From JBFXAF01 sp050178915 (lineage in GTDB: Bacteria; Pseudomonadota; Alphaproteobacteria; Rhizobiales; Rhizobiaceae): 33,269 bases of DNA. Within the stretch, counting starts at the first letter, position 1. Every line of letters begins with the position of its first letter. The position numbers and the translations under genes are program-made. Shown piece by piece: positions 15,922-23,391 of the stretch. Location of the stretch: contig JBFXFO010000028.1 of assembly GCA_050178915.1 (NCBI GenBank), positions 1 to 33,269 on the forward strand. Reading direction: 5' to 3'. A model generated the notes under the pieces. The model saw nothing but the letters and a program-made list of their open reading frames with translations, was not told the origin of the DNA and searched no databases.

Positions 15922-15979
15922 CGGCGTGCGTGCACGCCGACTGTGCGCATGCCGGCCTTGTTGCCGCAGACCGGCATGC
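15922..15979 (+). promoter_or_regulatory. Two adjacent hairpins between gloA and the carboxylase gene
   Basis: CGGCGTG-CGTG-CACGCCG (15922-15939) is a perfect 7-pair hairpin, and GCATGCCGG with CCGGCATGC (15947-15955 and 15971-15979) is a perfect 9-pair stem with a 15-base loop. No T-run follows either. They could act as a weak terminator after gloA or as an RNA processing site upstream of the carboxylase gene. Confidence 0.35.
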
Positions 15980-16009
15980 TAAGGCTGCGCAACCGCAGGG
16001 GATCGACGC

Positions 16010-17542
16010 ATGAAGGACGTGTTGAAGGAACTCGAACGGCGCCGCGAGATGGCGCGTGCCGGCGGCGGCAAGGCACGCATCGAGGCACAGCATGCGCGCG
16101 GCAAGCTGACCGCGCGCGAGCGCATCGAGATCTTCCTCGACGAGGGTTCGTTCGAGGAGTTCGACATGTATGTCGAGCACCGCTCCACCGACTTCGGCAT
16201 GGAGAAGTCGAAGATCGCCGGCGATGGCGTCGTCACCGGCTGGGGCACCGTCAACGGCCGGCCGGTCTTCCTCTTCGCCAAGGACTTTACCGTCTTCGGC
16301 GGCTCGCTTTCCGAAGCGCATGCCGAGAAGATCCAGAAGGTGCAGGATATGGCGCTGCGCAACCGCGCGCCGATCATCGGCCTCTATGATGCCGGCGGCG
16401 CCCGCATCCAGGAAGGCGTCGCGGCACTTGGCGGCTACGCGGAGGTGTTCCAGCGCAACGTGCTGGCCTCGGGCGTCATTCCGCAAATCTCTGTCATCAT
16501 GGGACCGTGCGCGGGCGGCGATGTCTATTCGCCGGCGATGACCGACTTCATCTTCATGGTGCGCGACACGTCGTACATGTTCGTCACCGGTCCGGATGTG
16601 GTGAAGACGGTGACCAACGAGACGGTAACCGCCGAGCAGCTCGGCGGCGCGTCGATCCACACGACCAAGTCGTCGATCGCCGACGGTGCGTACGACAATG
16701 ACGTCGAGACGCTTCTGCAGATGCGCCGGCTGATCGACTTCCTGCCGGCGTCGAACACGGCCGACATACCCGAGATCGAAAACCACCAGCCGGTCGGCGA
16801 TCCGGACCTGTCGCTCGATCGGCTCGTGCCGGACAATGCCAACAAGCCTTATGACATCAAGGAACTGATCCTGAAGACCGCGGACGAAGGCGACTTCTTC
16901 GAGATCCAGCCGTCCTTCGCGAAGAACATCGTCACCGGCTTCGGCCGCGTGGAGGGCCGCACCGTCGGCTTCGTCGCCAACCAGCCGATGGTGCTGGCCG
17001 GAGTGCTCGATTCCGACGCCAGCCGCAAGGCGGCGCGCTTTGTCCGCTTCTGCGACTGCTTCAACATCCCGGTCGTGACGTTCGTTGACGTTCCCGGCTT
17101 CCTGCCCGGCACCGCGCAGGAGTATGGCGGGCTGATCAAGCATGGCGCCAAACTGCTCTTTGCCTATGCCGAGGCGACGATACCGAAGGTGACGCTGATC
17201 ACCCGCAAGGCATTCGGCGGCGCGTATGACGTCATGGCCTCGAAGCACCTGCGCGGCGACATCAACTACGCCTGGCCGACCGCGCAGATCGCGGTGATGG
17301 GCGCCAAGGGCGCTGTCGAGATCATCTATCGCAAGGACATCGGCGACGCCGAGAAGATCGCGCAGCATACCAAGGCCTATGAAGACCGGTTCCTGTCGCC
17401 CTTCGTCGCCGCCGAGCGCGGCTACATCGACGAGGTGATCATGCCGCACTCGACGCGCCGCCGCGTGGCGCGGGCATTGCGCATGCTGCGCAACAAGGAT
17501 CTGTCGAATCCCTGGAAGAAGCACGACAACATCCCGCTCTGA
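16010..17542 (+). CDS. pccB: Acyl-CoA carboxylase carboxyltransferase subunit (propionyl-CoA carboxylase beta)
   Basis: A 510-residue biotin-dependent carboxyltransferase that moves CO2 from carboxybiotin to propionyl-CoA, giving methylmalonyl-CoA. Both crotonase-like halves are complete: the N-half has RERIEIFLDEGSFEEFDMY, IGLYDAGGARIQEG (oxyanion loop) and GPCAGGDVYSPAMTDF; the C-half has VDVPGFLPGTAQE, RKAFGGAYDVMASKH and WPTAQIAVMGAKGAVEI. The ending NPWKKHDNIPL is typical of PccB. The ATG at 16010 follows AGGGGA. The biotin carboxylase subunit (PccA) and methylmalonyl-CoA mutase are not in the 6 kb downstream visible here. PccB is preferred over other acyl-CoA carboxylases by overall similarity; substrate is inferred. 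Confidence 0.93.
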   Translation: MKDVLKELERRREMARAGGGKARIEAQHARGKLTARERIEIFLDEGSFEEFDMYVEHRSTDFGMEKSKIAGDGVVTGWGTVNGRPVFLFAKDFTVFGGSLSEAHAEKIQKVQDMALRNRAPIIGLYDAGGARIQEGVAALGGYAEVFQRNVLASGVIPQISVIMGPCAGGDVYSPAMTDFIFMVRDTSYMFVTGPDVVKTVTNETVTAEQLGGASIHTTKSSIADGAYDNDVETLLQMRRLIDFLPASNTADIPEIENHQPVGDPDLSLDRLVPDNANKPYDIKELILKTADEGDFFEIQPSFAKNIVTGFGRVEGRTVGFVANQPMVLAGVLDSDASRKAARFVRFCDCFNIPVVTFVDVPGFLPGTAQEYGGLIKHGAKLLFAYAEATIPKVTLITRKAFGGAYDVMASKHLRGDINYAWPTAQIAVMGAKGAVEIIYRKDIGDAEKIAQHTKAYEDRFLSPFVAAERGYIDEVIMPHSTRRRVARALRMLRNKDLSNPWKKHDNIPL

Positions 17543-17582
17543 TCGCGGGATGCGTCACGCTTCCGATTGACCTCTCCCGTCG

Positions 17583-17807
17583 TCAGCGACCCGCAGGCGT
17601 GGCGTCGAACTCCATGATGGCGTTGTGCGTCTGCGCACGCCGCATCAGCTCGTGCGCAATGTCCTCGACGGCGACGTTCTCGTCGGCATTGCGGACACGT
17701 ATCTCTTCCGCCAGCGAGGCGATGTTAACGATGCCGCTTCGGCCCAGCGCTGATTCCAGCGATGCGGCTACGTCTCGAAGCAACACGTCGGAGAATATGG
17801 GAAACAT
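17583..17807 (-). CDS. Small conserved-looking protein of unknown function
   Basis: A 74-residue soluble protein with no named domain that I recognise. It looks mostly helical (DVLLRDVAASLESALGR, IVNIASLAEEIRVRNADENV, EDIAHELMRRAQTHN). The ATG at 17807 has GGGAGGT six bases upstream, one of the strongest SD sites in the window, which supports a real gene and fixes the start. Its transcript ends 40 bases from the convergent pccB stop. The EDIAHELMRRA part is where one would expect a helix-turn-helix-like or adaptor function, but that is a guess. Confidence 0.75.
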   Translation of the reverse strand: MFPIFSDVLLRDVAASLESALGRSGIVNIASLAEEIRVRNADENVAVEDIAHELMRRAQTHNAIMEFDATPAGR

Positions 17808-18106
17808 GGTGTACCTCCCTTTCCGGGATCGGGCATCACCGCCGCATTTGATGACACATTCCTGTTCTGCCTGGCAGCATAGACCAAAAGCGCGGGAATA
17901 GCAAATTGGGCGTATAAAATTTATGTGACAAATCAATATGTTAGTAGAGTTTGTCCTTGGCGTTTGTGGAGGCTTTGCTCGCAAGGGAACAAAAGCCGTG
18001 ACTTACTCATTGTTAGTCATAGGAAGCATCTGCTAATATGCTTGTGTTGGTGCGGGTGGTCGGATACGTTGGAATCCTGCGGCTTTGGAGGGGGCACTAA
18101 GCTACG
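17808..18106. other. AT-rich divergent intergenic region
   Basis: About 300 bases between two divergently oriented small genes. From about 17895 to 18060 the composition is much more AT-rich than the surroundings (for instance TATAAAATTTATGTGACAAA). Promoters of both small genes should lie here. No open frame with a ribosome binding site and no convincing RNA gene was seen. Confidence 0.5.
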
Positions 18107-18349
18107 ATGAGCGATCTGGAACGGCCGGAACGGCTGCAGATCATGCTGAGCGCCGATGAACTCGAGGCCCTTGAAAACTTCCGCTTCGAAAAGCGGATGC
18201 CTTCGCGCGCCGCCGCGGTGCGCGAGCTGCTGCGTCGCGGGTTGGCGGCGGAGGGATTTTTTCGCGCCGACTCGACCACCAAGTCGCAGGAGTTCGGCGT
18301 GCTTGAGCGTCCGGAAGACCAATCACCGCCACCGGCGCGGCGTCGCTAG
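18107..18349 (+). CDS. Ribbon-helix-helix-like small protein
   Basis: An 80-residue protein whose first 50 residues fit a ribbon-helix-helix DNA-binding fold: beta strand RLQIMLSADE, helix LEALENFRFEKRM, turn PSRAAA, helix VRELLRRGLAAEG. The rest is a disordered tail ending in PPPARRR. Likely a small DNA-binding regulator or an orphan antitoxin-like protein; no toxin gene lies beside it. The start ATG has GGAGGGGG about twelve bases upstream, slightly far. Its end overlaps the end of the convergent hydrolase gene by four bases. Confidence 0.75.
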   Translation: MSDLERPERLQIMLSADELEALENFRFEKRMPSRAAAVRELLRRGLAAEGFFRADSTTKSQEFGVLERPEDQSPPPARRR

Positions 18350-18963
18350 ACGCTTCCATTCGAGGTTCGAAGCAGCCTGCGCGCGCGGACAATCTCGTCG
18401 TCGCTGATTTTGTGCTCGCGGCTGGCGTAAATCTCCAGCTCGACCGCCGCACCGAAGGCCTGAAGCGTCAACGCCGTCTCGCGCGTGCGCCATGCCGGCA
18501 CCCATTCGTCGATCTCGCTGCCGGTCAGCAGCACTGGGACCGGGGGCAACCTGACGCCGGTGCTCCATGGCGTGCCAGGCGGTCCCATCAGGCCGCCGGT
18601 GAAGATCAACCCCGCGGCATAGGCTGCCGGCCGCCGGATCAGCGTCTCTGCCACCATACAGGCGCCTTGCGAGAAACCGCAGAGCGCGATGCGCTCGTCC
18701 GGCACGCCGGAGGCGTTCAGCGCGTCGAGGTGAGCGGAAATGGCGCCGAGCGAAGCGCGCAGCGCGGGCTGGTTCCTGGCGCGCGGCTCGAGGAAGCTTT
18801 CAGGATACCAGCTGGCATCGGGCGCTTGCGGGCAGAGATAATGCACCCCGGCGACGTCGAACGCGCTGCCGAGTGCCAGCATCTCTTCCGCAGAGCGGCC
18901 TCGGCCATGCAACATGAGCGCAAAAAGCCGGGCCTCGCGCCGGGGCGCGCCGCCTTCCAGCAT
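18346..18963 (-). CDS. Phospholipase/carboxylesterase family hydrolase (MhqD-like)
   Basis: A 205-residue alpha/beta hydrolase of the phospholipase/carboxylesterase (PF02230) type. HGRG (about 19-22) is the oxyanion motif, S98 in CGFSQGA is the nucleophile, D152 in GSEIDEWVP the acid and H184 in REHKIS the base. It follows the ring-cleaving dioxygenase on the same strand with 73 bases between, likely one operon. In Bacillus the similar pair MhqO/MhqD is induced by quinones, and this is the basis for the likely role here; it is not proof. No strong SD is seen before ATG 18963. Confidence 0.88.
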   Translation of the reverse strand: MLEGGAPRREARLFALMLHGRGRSAEEMLALGSAFDVAGVHYLCPQAPDASWYPESFLEPRARNQPALRASLGAISAHLDALNASGVPDERIALCGFSQGACMVAETLIRRPAAYAAGLIFTGGLMGPPGTPWSTGVRLPPVPVLLTGSEIDEWVPAWRTRETALTLQAFGAAVELEIYASREHKISDDEIVRARRLLRTSNGSV

Positions 18964-19036
18964 ACCAGTGATGTCCTGTTTGTCGGTGCAAGCAGGGCGA
19001 GGCCGGCGGGGCTGCCCCGCCGGCCTCGCGCCGTCC

Positions 19037-20008
19037 TTACTTCGCCATGGCGCCCTGCGGCACCTTGATCTCTTCCAGCTGCGCCTCGATCTCGGCGCGG
19101 CGCGATTCGAACCACGGCGGCAGCAGGAGCTTCTCGCCGAGATGCTCCTTCGGCTCGTCGATGGCGAAGCCGATGTCGCAGGTGGCGATCTCGCAGAGAA
19201 TGCCGCCCGGCGAGCGGCAGTAGATCGAGTGGAAGTAGTTGCGGTCCTTGATCTCGGACACGTCGGTGTAGCCCATCCCCTCGAGATGCGCCTTCACCTC
19301 CATCTGCTCCTTCTCGGTCGGAACCGCGAAAGCGACGTGGTGCACGATGCCCGGAGCGAACTGCCAGGAGCCCTGCTTCATCTCCGGCACGTGGATCAGG
19401 TCGACCGTCTTCTGCGCGCCACCCTCGTTCACCTGGAAGCGGTGGTACTTGCCGTCCACGCCTACCTTGGTGAGGCCGAGGCCGTCGGTGAGGAAGCGCT
19501 CCTGCTCCTCGATGTCGCGCACCGACATCGCAACCGAGTGGAAGCCGCGCACGGCGGTGTCGGACTTGATGTCCTTTGTCTCCCAGCCTTTCGTCTTGTC
19601 GTTCTTGTCCTCGATCATCTCGAAGTCGAGACCGGCCGGATGACGGAAGTGCAGGGTCTTGGCGCCGAAGCGCTCGCTCTCGCTCACCACTTCGGTCTTG
19701 TGCTTCTTGAAGTGATCCTTCCAGAAGCCGAGCGAGCCGACCGGCACGGAATAGCCGGTCGTGCCGACTTGGCCGGAGCCGCGGCGTCCTTGGATACCCA
19801 TGCGCGAGAACGGGAAGGTGGTCATCACCGACCCGACCTCGGCGTCGGCGTTGGCGTAGTAGAGGTGATAGAACGATACCGTGCCGTCGAACAGGATCGT
19901 CTGCTTGATCATCCGCTGGCCGACGACCTGCGTGAAGAAATCGATGTCGTCCTGCGCGCCCCAGACACCGCTGGTGACGTGATGCAGACCGTTGACCCGT
20001 GCAGCCAT
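19037..20008 (-). CDS. Ring-cleaving dioxygenase, VOC superfamily (MhqO/LinE-like)
   Basis: A 323-residue two-module glyoxalase/extradiol dioxygenase, of the type called ring-cleaving dioxygenase (MhqO, LinE relatives), which opens hydroquinone- or catechol-like rings using Fe(II) and O2. The N-module starts GLHHVTS with H9/H10; the C-module supplies H223/H224 in GIVHHVAFAV and E273 in GILCEIAT, which make the expected 2-His-1-Glu metal site. The ending PPWFESRRAEIEAQLEEIKV is typical of the group. The ATG at 20008 has GGGAGGA about six bases upstream; the open frame continues far upstream but that part is not related. Divergent from a TetR gene, which is the likely regulator. Confidence 0.93.
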   Translation of the reverse strand: MAARVNGLHHVTSGVWGAQDDIDFFTQVVGQRMIKQTILFDGTVSFYHLYYANADAEVGSVMTTFPFSRMGIQGRRGSGQVGTTGYSVPVGSLGFWKDHFKKHKTEVVSESERFGAKTLHFRHPAGLDFEMIEDKNDKTKGWETKDIKSDTAVRGFHSVAMSVRDIEEQERFLTDGLGLTKVGVDGKYHRFQVNEGGAQKTVDLIHVPEMKQGSWQFAPGIVHHVAFAVPTEKEQMEVKAHLEGMGYTDVSEIKDRNYFHSIYCRSPGGILCEIATCDIGFAIDEPKEHLGEKLLLPPWFESRRAEIEAQLEEIKVPQGAMAK

Positions 20009-20227
20009 TCCTATCCTCCCCAAGTGAAACTCGACATGCGCCGGTGAGCATGGTTGCCGGCAGGGCGCATTCTGATACGATCGGTACAATATCCACATCG
20101 CCGCGGGTCGGGCAATAGCCGCCTCGGGCTTTTTATCGGGTTCGCCGCGAGACAACGCCCGGTTCCAAACCGCTTGAACGCATGTGGCGTTTGGCGCTAA
20201 GTGAGAAGGTCCTTTGCGAGGCGTCTG

Positions 20228-20866
20228 ATGGCTAGGCCCAAGGAGTTCGACCGGGAAATGGTTCTCGACCGCGCCACGCGCCTCTTCTGGGAGCGCGGGT
20301 TTTCGGGCACCTCCATCAGCGATCTGGAAGCGGCGATGGGCATTGGCCGTACGTCGATCTATGCCGCCTTCGGCGCCAAGGAAGATCTCTTCATCGCCGC
20401 GATCGACCACTACGACGCGACCTATTCCATCAAGCTGCGCAATGCGCTGACGTCGGAACTGCCGGTGCGGGATGCCATCGCGCTGTACTTCGACGAGTTG
20501 CTCAAGGCCTTCGACGATCCCGATCTGCCGCTCGGCTGCCTCGTCACCAACGTAGCGGTCGAAGGTGATCGCGGGACCACCCGCATGGGCCGGCGCATCG
20601 CGGCGTCGATCACGCGCGCCGAGGATACGTTCTACCGCGTGTTGCGTACCGCCCAGGTCGATGGCGAGATCGACCGCGGCGCCGACGCCCGCGCCATCAG
20701 CCGTTATCTCGTGGCCAGTGGCCATGGCCTCTCCGCGCTTGCCAAGGCGATCTCTGACATCGGCGCCTTGCGCGATATCGTGAATGTGATCCTGACCTCG
20801 GTCGGCGATATGCTGGAAGGCCGTCGCCCAGCAAACGCGAACCTGCCCCGCGCGGTGGCCCGCTGA
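20228..20866 (+). CDS. TetR family transcriptional regulator
   Basis: A 212-residue repressor-type protein. The TetR helix-turn-helix is residues about 8-55 (VLDRATRLFWERGFSGTSIS, LEAAMGIGRTSIYAAFGAKE); the remaining helices form a ligand pocket of unknown specificity, with LPLGCLVTNVAVE at about 100 being the usual TetR_C region of the AcrR/NemR-like group. C104 in LGCLV lies where NemR- and other electrophile-sensing TetR proteins have reactive cysteines, but this is only suggestive. The ATG at 20228 has GAGG six bases upstream. It is divergent from the ring-cleaving dioxygenase, so it probably controls that operon and itself from the 219 bases between. Confidence 0.92.
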   Translation: MARPKEFDREMVLDRATRLFWERGFSGTSISDLEAAMGIGRTSIYAAFGAKEDLFIAAIDHYDATYSIKLRNALTSELPVRDAIALYFDELLKAFDDPDLPLGCLVTNVAVEGDRGTTRMGRRIAASITRAEDTFYRVLRTAQVDGEIDRGADARAISRYLVASGHGLSALAKAISDIGALRDIVNVILTSVGDMLEGRRPANANLPRAVAR

Positions 20867-20905
20867 TCCCCTTTGACGGCCTGCCGAACTGCCATTGTTG
20901 GGCAA

Positions 20906-20930
20906 AAACCTGATTATCATCATCAGGTTT
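20906..20930 (+). promoter_or_regulatory. IRO box upstream of rirA (predicted RirA operator)
   Basis: A perfect inverted repeat AAACCTGAT / ATCAGGTTT separated by seven bases. It contains TGA-N9-TCA (20911-20925), the core described for rhizobial iron-responsive operators bound by RirA. It lies 70 bases upstream of rirA, so iron-dependent autorepression is likely. Confidence 0.75.
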
Positions 20931-20943
20931 ATCTTGTTCCTTG

Positions 20944-20960
20944 TCTGGAATGGTTCTAAG
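20944..20960 (+). promoter_or_regulatory. ICE-like box upstream of rirA (predicted Irr site)
   Basis: TCTGGAATGGTTCTAAG matches the rhizobial iron control element, written as TTTAGAATTGTTCTAAA, at 13 of 17 positions, including GAAT and GTTCTAA. Irr represses rirA under low iron in Agrobacterium, so an Irr site here is expected. Confidence 0.6.
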
Positions 20961-21000
20961 TTATATCCAACGCTTCGCAGACAAGCCGGAAGGAAGCTGT

Positions 21001-21453
21001 ATGCGCCTGACGCGCCAGACCAACTACGCCATCCGTATTCTGATGTACTGCGCCGCCAATGACGGCCGGCTGAGCCGCGTGCCCGAGATCGCCGCCGCCT
21101 ATCAGGTGTCTGAACTGTTCCTGTTCAAGATCCTGCAGCCGCTGGTCGAGAACCGGCTGGTCGAGACGGTGCGCGGCCGCAATGGCGGGGTTCGGCTGGC
21201 CCGCCCGGCAGCGCAGATCAACCTGTTCGACATCGTGCGTGTGACCGAGGAAAGCTTCGCAATGGCGGAGTGCTTCGAGGACGGCGCCACGGAATGCCCG
21301 CTGGTCGATTCTTGCGCGCTCAATGCGGCGCTGCGCGAGGCGCTCGGAGCCTTCTTCGATGTGCTGTCGAAGCACACGATCCAGGACTTGGTGAACGCGC
21401 GGCCGAATGTGCGTGCGTTGCTCGGCATCGACGAGTTGCCGATCGCCAGCTGA
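21001..21453 (+). CDS. rirA: Iron-responsive Rrf2-family transcriptional regulator RirA
   Basis: A 150-residue Rrf2 protein. The N-terminus MRLTRQTNYAIRILMYCAAN, the winged helix VSELFLFKILQPLVENRLVE and the wing VRGRNGGVRL are almost the RirA standard. Cysteines C91, C99 and C105 (in ECFEDGATECPLVDSC) are the ligands for the Fe-S cluster by which RirA senses iron. When iron is enough, RirA represses uptake genes at IRO sites. ATG 21001 has AAGGAAG about six bases upstream; the frame extends to 20941 but that would place the start inside the promoter boxes. It is convergent with hmuV with 28 bases between, and its own promoter has both an IRO box and an ICE-like box. Confidence 0.97.
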   Translation: MRLTRQTNYAIRILMYCAANDGRLSRVPEIAAAYQVSELFLFKILQPLVENRLVETVRGRNGGVRLARPAAQINLFDIVRVTEESFAMAECFEDGATECPLVDSCALNAALREALGAFFDVLSKHTIQDLVNARPNVRALLGIDELPIAS

Positions 21454-21481
21454 GCGGCAGGCCTGGTACGCCCGGCCGCCG

Positions 21482-22273
21482 CTACTCCACCGCCGACTGC
21501 GGAAGGACGAAGGGCAAGCCGTCTCGGGGCGGCTGCCCCACTTTCAACCGGACCTCGAATACGCGAGCGATGAGATCGTCGCGCAGCGTCTCACCTGGCG
21601 AGCCAGCGGCCGCCAGCTTGCCGCGGTGCATCACGAAGATTCGGTCGGCATACATCGCCGTCAGGTTGAGGTCGTGCAGGATGGCGACCACGCCGCCGCC
21701 GCGACGGGCGAAATCGCGCGCGATGTTCATGATCGTCAGCTGGTGCCGGATGTCGAGGCTGGATACAGGCTCGTCGAGGAAAAGCCAGCGGGGCTTACCG
21801 TCCAGGACAGGCGCCCAGACCTGGCAGAGCACACGCGCCAGCTGCACGCGCTGCTGCTCTCCGCCGGAGAGCTCCTGGTAGAAGCGGCCGCCGAACCCTT
21901 CGAGTTCGACCCGCGCCAGCGCCCGCTCCGGGAGCCCCTGTGTCTCTTCCGGCAGCGCGCCGCTTCGCCCGTTGAGCAGGCCGAGCTTCACCACCTCACG
22001 GACCGTGAACGGAAACGACATGATCGCAGCCTGCGGCAGCACGGCGCGAAACGCGGCCGCCTCTGACGGTCTCATCGCGGCAACCGCTCGGCCGTTCATG
22101 CTGATCGATCCCTCATACGGCAGATCGCCTGAGAGGGCGCGCAGGAAGGTCGTCTTGCCGGAGCCGTTGGGACCGACAATCGCCGCGATCTCGCCCGGCT
22201 GCACCTTGAGGTCCACGCCGGAGACGATTCGCTTGCGGCCGATGGAGACGGCTACGCCGCTGGCTTCGATCAC
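21482..22273 (-). CDS. hmuV: Haem ABC transporter ATP-binding protein
   Basis: A 263-residue ATPase that powers haem import through HmuU. Walker A is GPNGSGKT (about 34-41), the signature is LSGGEQQR, Walker B is WLFLDEPVSS, and the switch histidine is in AILHDLN. The form matches the HmuV/FecE-like group. It is the last gene of the hmuPSTUV operon; its ATG lies 13 bases after the hmuU stop. Confidence 0.96.
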   Translation of the reverse strand: MIEASGVAVSIGRKRIVSGVDLKVQPGEIAAIVGPNGSGKTTFLRALSGDLPYEGSISMNGRAVAAMRPSEAAAFRAVLPQAAIMSFPFTVREVVKLGLLNGRSGALPEETQGLPERALARVELEGFGGRFYQELSGGEQQRVQLARVLCQVWAPVLDGKPRWLFLDEPVSSLDIRHQLTIMNIARDFARRGGGVVAILHDLNLTAMYADRIFVMHRGKLAAAGSPGETLRDDLIARVFEVRLKVGQPPRDGLPFVLPQSAVE

Positions 22274-22286
22274 CTGACCACCCCGC

Positions 22287-23387
22287 TCACAGATCGACGA
22301 TCCCGCGGCGCCTGAGCAGGATCCACAGGAAGAAGGGCGCTCCGAACGCCGCCGTCACGATGCCGATCGGCAGTTCCGCCGGCGCCACGATGGTGCGCGC
22401 AACCGCGTCGGCGAGCAGCAGCAGGCAGGCGCCGAGCAGCGCCGACGCAGGCAGCAGGTAGCGGTTGTCCGGACCGATCAGCAGCCGGAGCAAATGCGGC
22501 ACCACGATGCCGACGAAACCGATACCACCGCTGACCGAGACCGAAGCGCCGACCGCCGCCGCAACCGCGACGATGGCGCCATACTTCATGCGCTGCACCG
22601 GAATACCGAGATGCCGCGCGGTCGGCTCGCCGAGAGCCAGCGCGTTCAGCCCGCGTGCGAGGAACATGGCGCCGACGAGCGCTGCCGCGATGACCGGAAC
22701 CGTTGCAACGATCTTCAGCCAGGTCGCGCCGGCGAGCGAACCGAGATTCCAGAAGGTGATGTCGCGCAACTGCCGGTCGTCGGCCATAAACACCACCAGA
22801 CCCATCAGCGCTCCGGCGAAGGCGGCGAGTGCGATGCCGGCGAGCAGCATCGTGGCAACCGAGGTCTGCCCGCGCCGGGTCGAAATCCGATAGAGAATGA
22901 GCGTTGCGGCGAGGCTGAAGACGAATGCCGCTACCGGCAATGCGTGAATGCCGAACAGCTGCGTGAACGGCATCAGAATGCCGCCGCCGAACACGATCAC
23001 CAGCACGGCGCCCAGCCCTGCACCGGACGACACGCCGATCAGGCCGGGGTCGGCGAGCGGATTGCGGAAGAGCCCCTGCATCACCGCGCCCGACACCGCA
23101 AGCGCCGCGCCGACAAAGCTGCCCAGAACAACGCGCGGCAGACGGATGTCGTAGATGATGATGCGGTCGCGCTCGGAAAGCGTGGAGGCATCCGACGGAA
23201 AAAGCCAGTCGGAGATGACCGCGAAGGCGGACGCATCCGATGCGCCCGACGTCAGGCTGAACAACACTGTTGCAAGAAGCGCCACGCCGAGCACGACGAG
23301 TGCAGTTTTCGCCAGACGGGAACGGTCGCCTTCGGCCATCTGGCGCGTTGCCGGCCAAGTGCTTGGGCCGGCGGCACGATCAAGCAT
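22287..23387 (-). CDS. hmuU: Haem ABC transporter permease
   Basis: A 366-residue FecCD-family permease with about ten membrane helices. The family marks RLPRVVLGSFVGAALAVSGA, MQGLFRNPLADPGLIGVSSG, and GIGFVGIVVPHLLRLLIGPD are clear. It takes haem handed over by HmuT and passes it to the cytoplasm. The ATG at 23387 lies four bases after the hmuT stop and has AAGGA eight bases upstream; the open frame goes on to 23567 but that part lies in hmuT and has no sense. A long cytoplasmic N-terminus (about 30 residues) precedes the first helix. Confidence 0.96.
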   Translation of the reverse strand: MLDRAAGPSTWPATRQMAEGDRSRLAKTALVVLGVALLATVLFSLTSGASDASAFAVISDWLFPSDASTLSERDRIIIYDIRLPRVVLGSFVGAALAVSGAVMQGLFRNPLADPGLIGVSSGAGLGAVLVIVFGGGILMPFTQLFGIHALPVAAFVFSLAATLILYRISTRRGQTSVATMLLAGIALAAFAGALMGLVVFMADDRQLRDITFWNLGSLAGATWLKIVATVPVIAAALVGAMFLARGLNALALGEPTARHLGIPVQRMKYGAIVAVAAAVGASVSVSGGIGFVGIVVPHLLRLLIGPDNRYLLPASALLGACLLLLADAVARTIVAPAELPIGIVTAAFGAPFFLWILLRRRGIVDL

Positions 23388-23391
23388 CCGC

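Noticed and set aside
15779..17524. A 581-codon minus-strand frame antisense to pccB
   Set aside because: It mirrors the strongly supported carboxylase gene in another frame and shows no domain or ribosome binding site.
20067..20100. ATACGATCGGTAC as a TetR operator
   Set aside because: Only CGATCG-like central bases are symmetrical; the outer bases do not form a clear inverted repeat, so I do not list it as an operator.
20009..20923. Upstream extension of the ring-cleaving dioxygenase frame
   Set aside because: The family starts at MAARVNGLHH with a good SD; the extra part is antisense to the TetR gene.
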